This document shows positions 57,756 to 64,000 of a stretch of DNA of 64,000 nt, piece by piece. Position numbers and translations under genes: made by a program. Under the pieces are notes generated by a model. That model did no database searches. It saw only the letters and a program-made list of their open reading frames with translations, and was not told the DNA's origin. This DNA is from Neomegalonema sp. (GTDB lineage Bacteria > Pseudomonadota > Alphaproteobacteria > Rhodobacterales > Rhodobacteraceae): assembly GCF_028688855.1 (NCBI RefSeq), contig NZ_JAQTXI010000011.1:62001-126000 (forward strand), written 5' to 3'. The stretch's first letter is position 1. Each line of letters starts with the position of its first letter.

Positions 57756-58256
57756 ATGACCTCGATTGAAGAGACCAGCCCTCCGCCCCGCGAGGCGCGG
57801 CGCAAATTCATGGTGGTGGTGGATTCCACTCCCGAATGTCTGACCGCGCTGCGCTACGCCGCGCGGCGCGCCGAGCATACGCGCGGCGGCGTGGCCATGC
57901 TCTACGTCATCGAGCCCGAAGACGGCCAGATCTGGCGCAGCGTCGGCGAGCGGATGCGTCAGGAGGCGCGGGCTCAGGCCGAGAAGCGCCTCGGCACCCT
58001 CGCCGCCGAGGTGCAGGCTCTGGCGGGGATCACGCCGGAATTCACCATCCGCGAGGGCCGCCCCGCCGAAGAGATCCTCGCCTATCTCGGCGAAGACCAC
58101 GACATCAGCATTCTGGTTCTGGCGGCGGGCGTGGGCGGAGAGGGCCCGGGGCCTCTGGTCTCGACTCTGGCCGGACAGATGTCGGGCCGCATGCCGGTGC
58201 CCATCACGGTGGTTCCGGGCTCCCTGAGCCTCGCGCAGATCGACGCCCTGAGCTGA
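57756..58256 (+). CDS. universal stress protein (UspA family)
   Basis: This is a 166-aa UspA-fold protein. RRKFMVVVDSTPECLTALRYAARRA is cut short here: its core VVVDSTPECLTALRYA is the first strand and helix of the fold, and GGVAMLYVIEPEDGQI is the second strand. DHDISILVLAAGVGGEG then VPITVVPGS closes the fold. The ATP-binding pattern GxxGxxxxxxxxxG(S/T) is not clear, so nucleotide binding is uncertain. It is probably co-transcribed with trpS. Its stop overlaps a small hairpin shared with the convergent EamA gene. Confidence 0.88.
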   Translation: MTSIEETSPPPREARRKFMVVVDSTPECLTALRYAARRAEHTRGGVAMLYVIEPEDGQIWRSVGERMRQEARAQAEKRLGTLAAEVQALAGITPEFTIREGRPAEEILAYLGEDHDISILVLAAGVGGEGPGPLVSTLAGQMSGRMPVPITVVPGSLSLAQIDALS

Positions 58257-58269
58257 AGGGCGCCTTCAG
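58253..58269. terminator. small hairpin between convergent genes
   Basis: CTGAAGG at 58253-58259 pairs with CCTTCAG at 58263-58269 around a 3-nt loop. It contains the stop of the universal stress gene and the stop of the EamA gene. There is no T-run, so any terminator role is weak. Confidence 0.35.
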
Positions 58270-59213
58270 GCGAAGCGCTTCGAGAGCGCCACGCAGAGCG
58301 CCACCACCCCCGCCGAAGCGAACATGCCCCAGGGCGTCGGCTCTCCGAGCAGGAGCCCCGCCAGCGCCAGGCCGAAGAAGGGCTGGAGCAGCTGGAGCTG
58401 ACCCACGCGGGCGACTCCGCCCGCCGCCAGCCCGCGATACCAGAAGATGAAGCCGATCAGCATCGAGAACACCGAGACATAGCCGAATCCGAGCCAGGCC
58501 GGAGTCCCGATCCCGGCCCATGACTCCGGCAGGCTCAGCAGCGCGAGGACCAGCATCGGCGGCGCCGAGAGGACCAGCGCCCAGGAGATCGCCCGCCAGC
58601 CGCCGAGGCGTCGCGAGAGCTTCGCCCCCTCGGCGTAGCCGAGCCCGCAGAGCAGGACCGCCGCCAGCATCAGGAGATCGCCCTCCAGAGATCCGGAGCC
58701 GCCTTGCGAGAGGGCGAATCCCGCCACCGTCGCCGCGCCGAGCCCCGAGAAGAGCCAGAACGCAGGCTTCGGGCGTTCTCCGCCGCGCAGGGTCGCGAAC
58801 AGGGCGGTCGCCAGAGGCAGAAGCCCGATGAAGACCACTCCATGCGCCGAGGAGACCCGCTGAAGCGCCAGAGCCGTCAGCAGGGGAAAGCCGACCACCA
58901 CCCCCAGAGCCGTCACGGCCAGGGCGGGCAGATCCTTCCGTTCGGGGCGTCCGGCGCGCGTCAGCAGCAGCAGCGCTCCGCCGAGCAGCGCCGCCGCGAC
59001 CGCCCGCGCGGAGGTCAGGAACAGCGGCGGCAGATCCTCCACCGCCAGCCGCGTCGCCGGCAGGGAGCCGCTGAAGATCAGCATCCCGAGGAAGCCGTCG
59101 CGCCAGGCGGCCGGGCTCGCCCCGGAGGGCGGAGCCCCCATCCGCGCGGAGGCGGCGTCGGGGGAGATCCCGGCGGAACGGGAGGGGGCGGTCGGGGAGA
59201 GTCCGGCGTCCAT
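58266..59213 (-). CDS. EamA/DMT-family transporter
   Basis: This is a 315-aa inner-membrane protein of the drug/metabolite transporter superfamily, with about ten spans arranged as two EamA repeats. The first repeat has LTSARAVAAALLGGALLLL and SSAHGVVFIGLLPLATALFA. The second has LQLLQPFFGLALAGLLLGE, the family's conserved end. The N-terminal 30 residues are Pro/Ala-rich and precede the first span, so a later start (59141) is possible. The substrate is unknown. It is divergent from a MocR-type regulator, a pairing that usually means the regulator controls the transporter. Confidence 0.88.
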   Translation of the reverse strand: MDAGLSPTAPSRSAGISPDAASARMGAPPSGASPAAWRDGFLGMLIFSGSLPATRLAVEDLPPLFLTSARAVAAALLGGALLLLTRAGRPERKDLPALAVTALGVVVGFPLLTALALQRVSSAHGVVFIGLLPLATALFATLRGGERPKPAFWLFSGLGAATVAGFALSQGGSGSLEGDLLMLAAVLLCGLGYAEGAKLSRRLGGWRAISWALVLSAPPMLVLALLSLPESWAGIGTPAWLGFGYVSVFSMLIGFIFWYRGLAAGGVARVGQLQLLQPFFGLALAGLLLGEPTPWGMFASAGVVALCVALSKRFA

Positions 59214-59324
59214 GGCTTCTCGCTTCGCGGAGGGGGCTCCGCCAGGGCGCGAAGGGCTTCGCGCGGGTGAGGGGCTTGCGGAGCCTCGTCCGATCGGGGG
59301 TGATCATCCGCAGGCTCCGGGTTT

Positions 59325-59375
59325 TCGTCCGGTCGCGGCGCCGCGACTCGCAGCCGTTTCGGCTGCGCCGGACGA
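59325..59375. promoter_or_regulatory. nested inverted repeats in the EamA-MocR gap
   Basis: An outer 8-bp pair, TCGTCCGG at 59325-59332 and CCGGACGA at 59368-59375, encloses two inner palindromes. These are GTCGCGGCGCCGCGAC at 59332-59347 (perfect) and GCAGCC/GGCTGC at 59350-59366 with a GTTTC loop. The layout is a three-way junction. It lies 84 bp upstream of the MocR start and could be the regulator's operator or a transcript leader. Confidence 0.45.
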
Positions 59376-59458
59376 TGCTCTAGGCCCTCCGGACTTGCGC
59401 GGACAGCTACGGATCCCCAGGATCCCGCCGAACCGTATCGATCAGGGAGGCCATACGC

Positions 59459-60871
59459 TTGACCGCTCAAGGCTCCGCAGCTTCCGGAGGGACGGGCGGC
59501 CGGACCCTCGCCGCGATGCAGGCGATCCGCGCCCGGCTGGAGAGCCGCGCCCTCGGCCCCGGCGACCGTCTGCCCTCCATCCGGGGCCTCGCCCGGAATC
59601 TGAAGCTTTCGCCCTCCACGGTGGTCGAGGCCTATGACCGTCTGGCGGCGGAAGGCCTGATCCGGGCGCGTCCGGGTTCGGGCTTCTACGTCTGCGCGAC
59701 GAAGCTTCCGCCTCTGGCTCTGGCGCGGGACGCGCCTCCGGCGGATCGGGCCGTGGATCCCTTCTGGGTCTCGCGCCAGTCGCTCGACGCCGATCCCGAG
59801 GCGCTCAAGCCCGGCTGCGGCTGGCTGCCCTCCGGATGGCTGCCGGGCGAGGCCCTGCGCCGGACGCTGCGCGGCCTCTCGCGGCGGGAGGAGGCGCTCC
59901 TGACCGATTACGGCTCCACGCGGGGCTCCGCGGCCCTGCGGCGTCTGCTGATGGGGCGCTTCGCCGAGGAGGGCCTCGAAGCCGCGCCGGATCAGCTGTT
60001 GCTGACCGCCTCCGCGACCCAGGGTCTGGATCTGGTCTGCCGCCTGCTGCTGCGCCCCGGAGACGCGGTGCTGGTGGACGATCCCTGCTACTTCAATTTC
60101 CGGGCGCTTCTGCGGGCGCATCAGGCCCGGGTGGTGGGGGTTCCCTACGGCCCTTCGGGACCGGATCCGGCGGATTTCGAAGCCGTCGTGCTGACCGAGC
60201 GTCCCCGGCTCTATCTGACCAATTCGGCTCTGCATAATCCCACGGGCGCGACGCTCTCGGCGCCTCACGCCCACCGGCTGCTGAAGATCGCCGCCGCCCA
60301 TGGTCTGCTCGTGGTGGAGGACGAGGCCTTCGCCGATTTCGAGCCGGAGCCCTCCGTGCGGCTGGCGCTCCTCGACGGGCTGGAGCGGGTGATCCGGGTG
60401 GGGGGCTTCTCCAAGACGCTGTCGGCCTCTCTGCGCTGCGGCTACGTCCTCGCGCGGGCCGACTGGATCGCGGAGCTGGCCGACCTGCAATTGGCGACCA
60501 GCTTCGGCGGCCCGAGTCCCGCCGTCGCGGAGGCGGTCGCGGATCTGCTGTCGGGCGGGGGCCATCGCAGGCATGTGGAGGCTCTGCGCCGCCGTCTGAC
60601 GCGGGCGCGGCGCGAGGTCTCCGGGCGGCTGCGCGATCTCGGCGTGGAGCCCTGGATCGAGCCGCGCGGCGGCTTCCACCTCTGGGGCCGCCTGCCGGAG
60701 GGCGGAGATTCCGCCGCCATCGCGCGGGCGGCTCTGGCGGAGAAGGTGGTCTTCGCGCCCGGCGACGTCTTCAGCCTCTCGCGCTCCGCCGGAGGCTTCA
60801 TGCGCTTCAACGTGGCGCAATGCGAGGATGCGCGGGTCTATCGGGTCTTGGGCGGGCTTCTGCGGGGCTGA
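59459..60871 (+). CDS. MocR-type transcriptional regulator (GntR helix-turn-helix fused to aminotransferase domain)
   Basis: This is a 470-aa fusion protein. The N-terminal GntR winged helix (residues about 18-80) reads GDRLPSIRGLARNLKLSPST, then AEGLIRARPGSGFYV. The class I aminotransferase-like domain follows. The pyridoxal-phosphate lysine is in GGFSKTLSASLRCGY (Lys319), and NSALHNPTGATLSAPHAH is the cofactor segment. The start is TTG at 59459 with AGGGAGG 9 bp upstream; the next ATG (59516) would cut into the helix-turn-helix. MocR proteins sense pyridoxal phosphate or amino compounds and act on nearby genes. The divergent EamA transporter is the likely target. Confidence 0.9.
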   Translation: MTAQGSAASGGTGGRTLAAMQAIRARLESRALGPGDRLPSIRGLARNLKLSPSTVVEAYDRLAAEGLIRARPGSGFYVCATKLPPLALARDAPPADRAVDPFWVSRQSLDADPEALKPGCGWLPSGWLPGEALRRTLRGLSRREEALLTDYGSTRGSAALRRLLMGRFAEEGLEAAPDQLLLTASATQGLDLVCRLLLRPGDAVLVDDPCYFNFRALLRAHQARVVGVPYGPSGPDPADFEAVVLTERPRLYLTNSALHNPTGATLSAPHAHRLLKIAAAHGLLVVEDEAFADFEPEPSVRLALLDGLERVIRVGGFSKTLSASLRCGYVLARADWIAELADLQLATSFGGPSPAVAEAVADLLSGGGHRRHVEALRRRLTRARREVSGRLRDLGVEPWIEPRGGFHLWGRLPEGGDSAAIARAALAEKVVFAPGDVFSLSRSAGGFMRFNVAQCEDARVYRVLGGLLRG

Positions 60872-60901
60872 CCGGAATCGCCCCGCAGAAGGGAGACGCG
60901 T

Positions 60902-62977
60902 TCAGAAGGGCATGGAGAGCCCGAGCCGGAGTCCGTGGCTCTGGTCGTCGCCGAAGCGGCCGACGTAGCCCGCGCCGAGCAGACCGAATCCGGCGTCGTA
61001 GAGGGCGGTCAGGCCGAGCTTGAGCCCGTCGTCCTTCAGGGCGTGGCCCGGCGCCGACCAGCCGCCGCCCAGAGAGGCCGAAGAGACCTGAACGTCCTGA
61101 GCGTCGCTGAACTCATGCTCGAAGAGCGCCTCGGCCCGCACGCCGAGATGTTCGCCGCGCGCTTCGGCGAAGGCGCCGAGTCCGCCCCGGAAGCTGCGCG
61201 CGTCGAGATCGCCGTAACGCTGGGCGGCGTATCCGGGTCCGCCCTCCGCATAGCCGCCGAGGCTGGCGCTCCAGCCCTCCAGCCGCGCGAGGGGCCCCGC
61301 CGTGAAGCCCGGACCCTGGATCAGCCGCGCTCCGGCCTGGACCGCGCCGCCGAAGACCCAGCCGTCCGCCGAGCCTTCGTTGCGGGCGTGGGCCGCCCCG
61401 ATCCGGGAGTCGCGCGCCACGTCGACGTCGGCGTAACCCGCCGTGAGGGTCGCGGTTCCGAAGAAGCGTCCGTCGTCATGCCGCGCGAAGAGGCCGCCCA
61501 TGAAGGCGTCGCCGTCGATCTCCACGCCGGAGACGTCGCTCCCCAGGGCGTGATAGCCGAGCCCCGCGCCGACCGTCAGGCTGGGCGAGAGGGCCTTCGT
61601 CGCGCCGACATGGCCCTGAACCGACTGCGCGTCGCCTCTGGGGCCCTCGCCGTCGGAGACCGAGGCCCCGACCGAGCCGAAGGCCGAGACTCCGCCGATG
61701 CGGGCGCCGCGTTCGGCGGCGTCCTCGAAGGCGTCGCCGAGGTCGCGCGCCGCGCGAAGCGGCAGATGCGGCGCCAGCGCGACCTTCGGCCCGGCCTCCA
61801 GCGAGGCCCCGATCAGATCGGCGATGGCGCCATGGGCGGCGGTGGTCGGGTGGATGCCGTCGTTGAACAGCAGCACGAGCGGATTGCCGGTCTGGCCTGC
61901 GGCGAGGTTCTGGCCGTAGGTCGGATCGGCGGCGCAGGGGACGCCGGTGAACTCCGAGGCGTTGTAGCAGACCTTGCTGTGATCGACGCCCGGGGCGAAG
62001 CCGAAGGCGCCCGGATTCGCCAGAGCCGCCGAAAAGAATCCGTCGAGATCCACCCGCATCACGCCGGATTCTCCGGCGAGGGCGGCGTTCAGCGCGCCGT
62101 TGTAGGCTTGGGTCGCGCCATTGCGGATCGTGGCGAAGGGCGTGGACATGGCGCCGTCCGTCGGCAGGGTCAGGCCGAGCCCCGCCGCCAGAGCCGGAGC
62201 CTGGGAATCGAGCAGGGCGGTTTCGGGCGTCGCGGCGAGATTGGGCGTGTTGGGCACGATCACGAGTCCCACGCCCGCCGCCCGCAGCGCCCGCACGCCT
62301 GCGGCGGTCTCGGCGGCGGCGGCGCCCATCTCCGCGACGATGTTGCTCTGGATGACGGAGAGGTCGCTTTCGAAGACGTCCTGCGCCGCGCCCAGCCGGA
62401 AGCCGGTCGGCGCGCGGGTCACGGGATCGAACTGGACGTTGGCCATGTCGCGGACGTCGTTGCCGCCCGCGCTCACCAGCGCGAGGGTCGAGCCCTTGGC
62501 GAGTCCGGCGTCGGGCCCGACGAGAAAGCCGGGGCCCGTGGTGGTCGCGGGATAATAGGGCGTGGCGGGCACCGTGACCGTGGACTCGATCTGCGCGCGG
62601 ACTTCGCCGGCCAGGGCGCCCCCGACGCCGTAGTTCAGGCCGGTCCCTTCGGCGGTCATGCCGGGGGCGGTCTGGGGATTGGAGGGATGGAGCGGGCCGA
62701 ATCCGAGATCCAGGGAGAGCTGGCCGGAATAGGGCTGGCCGTATTCTCCGTTCGCCTCGCGATTCGTATAGCGCCAGCGGGCGTCGTCGGGCAGCGGGAC
62801 GGGAAAGCCCGGATAGACCTTGCCCGGATCGATCCTCTGTCCGCTGTCCACGAGGCTGTCGCCGAAGACGACGAAGGTCTCGAAGCTCTGGGCGAGGGCG
62901 GGGCGCTGGGTCTGGGCGGCCAGCAGCCCCAGAGCGGCGCCCGCCATCAGAGCGGCGCGGCGGTTCCTGAAGATCAT
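60902..62977 (-). CDS. autotransporter GDSL-family esterase/lipase
   Basis: This is a 691-aa type V secretion protein. A signal peptide covers residues 1-30 (MIFRNRRAALMAGAALGLLA to PALAQ). The GDSL passenger (about 31-400) has block I FVVFGDSLVDSG (Ser41), block III SAGGNDVRD near 172, and block V NDGIHPTTAAHG near 372-375 with the catalytic Asp and His. The C-terminal domain (about 420-691) is a 12-strand autotransporter barrel, with alternating aromatic strands, ending in the terminal phenylalanine LRLGLSMPF that outer-membrane proteins use for insertion. This is the EstA layout. GGAGGGAGG lies before the ATG. The substrate is unknown. Confidence 0.9.
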   Translation of the reverse strand: MIFRNRRAALMAGAALGLLAAQTQRPALAQSFETFVVFGDSLVDSGQRIDPGKVYPGFPVPLPDDARWRYTNREANGEYGQPYSGQLSLDLGFGPLHPSNPQTAPGMTAEGTGLNYGVGGALAGEVRAQIESTVTVPATPYYPATTTGPGFLVGPDAGLAKGSTLALVSAGGNDVRDMANVQFDPVTRAPTGFRLGAAQDVFESDLSVIQSNIVAEMGAAAAETAAGVRALRAAGVGLVIVPNTPNLAATPETALLDSQAPALAAGLGLTLPTDGAMSTPFATIRNGATQAYNGALNAALAGESGVMRVDLDGFFSAALANPGAFGFAPGVDHSKVCYNASEFTGVPCAADPTYGQNLAAGQTGNPLVLLFNDGIHPTTAAHGAIADLIGASLEAGPKVALAPHLPLRAARDLGDAFEDAAERGARIGGVSAFGSVGASVSDGEGPRGDAQSVQGHVGATKALSPSLTVGAGLGYHALGSDVSGVEIDGDAFMGGLFARHDDGRFFGTATLTAGYADVDVARDSRIGAAHARNEGSADGWVFGGAVQAGARLIQGPGFTAGPLARLEGWSASLGGYAEGGPGYAAQRYGDLDARSFRGGLGAFAEARGEHLGVRAEALFEHEFSDAQDVQVSSASLGGGWSAPGHALKDDGLKLGLTALYDAGFGLLGAGYVGRFGDDQSHGLRLGLSMPF

Positions 62978-63155
62978 GGGTTTCCTCCCTCCGGGATTTC
63001 TGTCGTCTTGTGGCCCGATGATTGCGCCTCTTCGATGACGGAAGCCAGAGGCGATGAGGTCAGGCCTCCCGGGCCCTCCGGAGGCGGCTTCGGGCCGTTC
63101 TTTCGTCGGGCTTGCGAAAGACTCTGACTCCAGCGCGCGCCTGAGGGTTCGGAAC

Positions 63156-63184
63156 TTGCCGACCGCCTCCCCCGTCAGTATGGT
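63156..63184 (+). promoter_or_regulatory. promoter of icd
   Basis: TTGCCG at 63156-63161 and TATGGT at 63179-63184 are separated by 17 bp. The start would be about 50 bp before the icd ATG at 63240. It overlaps nothing else. Confidence 0.4.
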
Positions 63185-63239
63185 GCGCGCGGCGCGGCGG
63201 CCATGGGGGCGCCCGCCCGTTCAGCGAAGAGGGCTTCAG

Positions 63240-64000
63240 ATGAGCAAGATCAAGGTCGAGAATCCGGTCGTCGAACTGGACGGCGACGAGATGACCCGCA
63301 TCATTTGGGATTTCATCAAGAAGAAGCTGATCCTGCCTTACCTCGACGTGAAGCTGGAATACTACGACCTCGGCATGGAGCACCGCGACGCCACCGACGA
63401 TCAGGTGACCATCGACGCCGCCAAGGCCATCCAGCGTCATGGCGTGGGCGTGAAATGCGCCACCATCACCCCCGACGAAGCCCGCGTCGAGGAGTTCAAG
63501 CTCAAGAAGATGTGGAAGTCGCCGAACGGCACGATCCGCAACATCCTCGGCGGCGTGATCTTCCGCGAGCCCATCATCTGCTCGAACGTGCCGCGCCTGG
63601 TGCCGGGCTGGACCCAGCCGATCATCGTCGGCCGCCACGCCTTCGGCGACCAGTACAAGGCCACCGACTTCCGCACCGAAGGCCCCGGCAAGCTCACGAT
63701 CAAGTTCGAGGGCGCCAACGGCAAGACCATCGAGCACGAGGTCTACCAGTTCACGGATTCGGGCGTGGCCATGGCCATGTACAACACCGACGATTCGATC
63801 CGCGACTTCGCCCGCGCCTCGCTGAACTACGGCCTGTCGCGCAAGTATCCGGTCTATCTCTCGACCAAGAACACGATCCTGAAGGCCTATGACGGCCGCT
63901 TCAAGGATCTCTTCGCCGAGATCTTCGAGACCGAATTCGCCGCCGACTTCAAGAAGCTCGGCCTGACCTACGAGCATCGCCTGATCGACGACATGGTGGC
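63240..64000 (+). CDS. icd: isocitrate dehydrogenase (NADP), N-terminal part (runs off the right edge)
   Basis: Oxidatively decarboxylates isocitrate to 2-oxoglutarate with NADP. The frame is open from the ATG at 63240 to the window edge, showing 253 residues of a protein of about 400. [20 protein letters not shown] is the dimeric, eukaryote-like class start, distinct from the E. coli class. [20 protein letters not shown] is the substrate segment, and [20 protein letters not shown] follows. [17 protein letters not shown] lies near residue 210. GAAGAGGG lies upstream. Together with mdh and sucABCD it extends TCA coverage in this region. Confidence 0.95.
   Translation, partial: MSKIKVENPVVELDGDEMTRIIWDFIKKKLILPYLDVKLEYYDLGMEHRDATDDQVTIDAAKAIQRHGVGVKCATITPDEARVEEFKLKKMWKSPNGTIRNILGGVIFREPIICSNVPRLVPGWTQPIIVGRHAFGDQYKATDFRTEGPGKLTIKFEGANGKTIEHEVYQFTDSGVAMAMYNTDDSIRDFARASLNYGLSRKYPVYLSTKNTILKAYDGRFKDLFAEIFETEFAADFKKLGLTYEHRLIDDMV

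Overview
The window is high-GC DNA from a Gram-negative alphaproteobacterium, most likely in or near the Rhodobacterales. Several gene orders suggest this: mlaE-mlaF-radA, amidase-rnpB-mraZ, a structured dcw leader, mdh-sucCDAB-lpd, and trpS next to a universal stress protein. The genus cannot be fixed from sequence alone. Coding density is high. Many genes overlap by ATGA, and the opposite strand carries long GC-driven shadow reading frames that are not genes. I see no tRNA, CRISPR array, insertion sequence or prophage.

Layout. 1-2.4 kb: a divergent TRAP transporter (dctM partial, dctQ, dctP). 2.4-4.4 kb: murI, rpsI and rplM on the minus strand. 4.8-12 kb: accessory single genes. These are a secreted protein with a DUF3298-like segment, a SAM methyltransferase, a small membrane protein, meaB, a DUF3108 protein, a DUF1491 protein, a DUF937 protein with 99-bp tandem repeats and an EF-hand-like end, and a transglutaminase-like protein. 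12.2-25.4 kb: a 13-kb minus-strand cluster of four exported proteins built from DUF11-like and calcium-loop modules (972, 165, 993 and 2051 aa). The last ends in a large predicted outer-membrane beta-barrel. 25.7-33.7 kb: pyrF, a glutathione S-transferase-like gene with queG and a small secreted protein, then mlaE-mlaF-4TM protein-radA-DUF1244-amidase. 33.7-34.1 kb: RNase P RNA. 34.4-47.0 kb: a long structured leader and the dcw cluster mraZ-rsmH-ftsL-ftsI-murE-murF-mraY-murD-ftsW-murG. 47.1-56.5 kb: TCA genes mdh, sucC, sucD, sucA, sucB, lpd. 56.7-64 kb: trpS, a universal stress protein, a divergent EamA/MocR pair, a GDSL-lipase autotransporter and the start of icd.

How the parts work together. 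The dcw genes make lipid II and the divisome core (FtsL, FtsI, FtsW) as one translationally coupled unit. The mdh-suc-lpd run and icd cover much of the oxidative TCA cycle. MlaE and MlaF form an ABC lipid-transport core, but no MlaD is present beside them.

The best candidate for an undescribed system is the four-gene surface-protein cluster at 12172-25408. Its 972- and 993-aa members are co-linear paralogues. The 2051-aa member shares their N-terminal module and adds a beta-barrel, so it could anchor or export the set. Other points of interest are the structured mraZ leader with phased CCCAT boxes, an FtsL with a tail of about 200 Pro/Ala-rich residues, and a nested three-way-junction element between the MocR and EamA genes.
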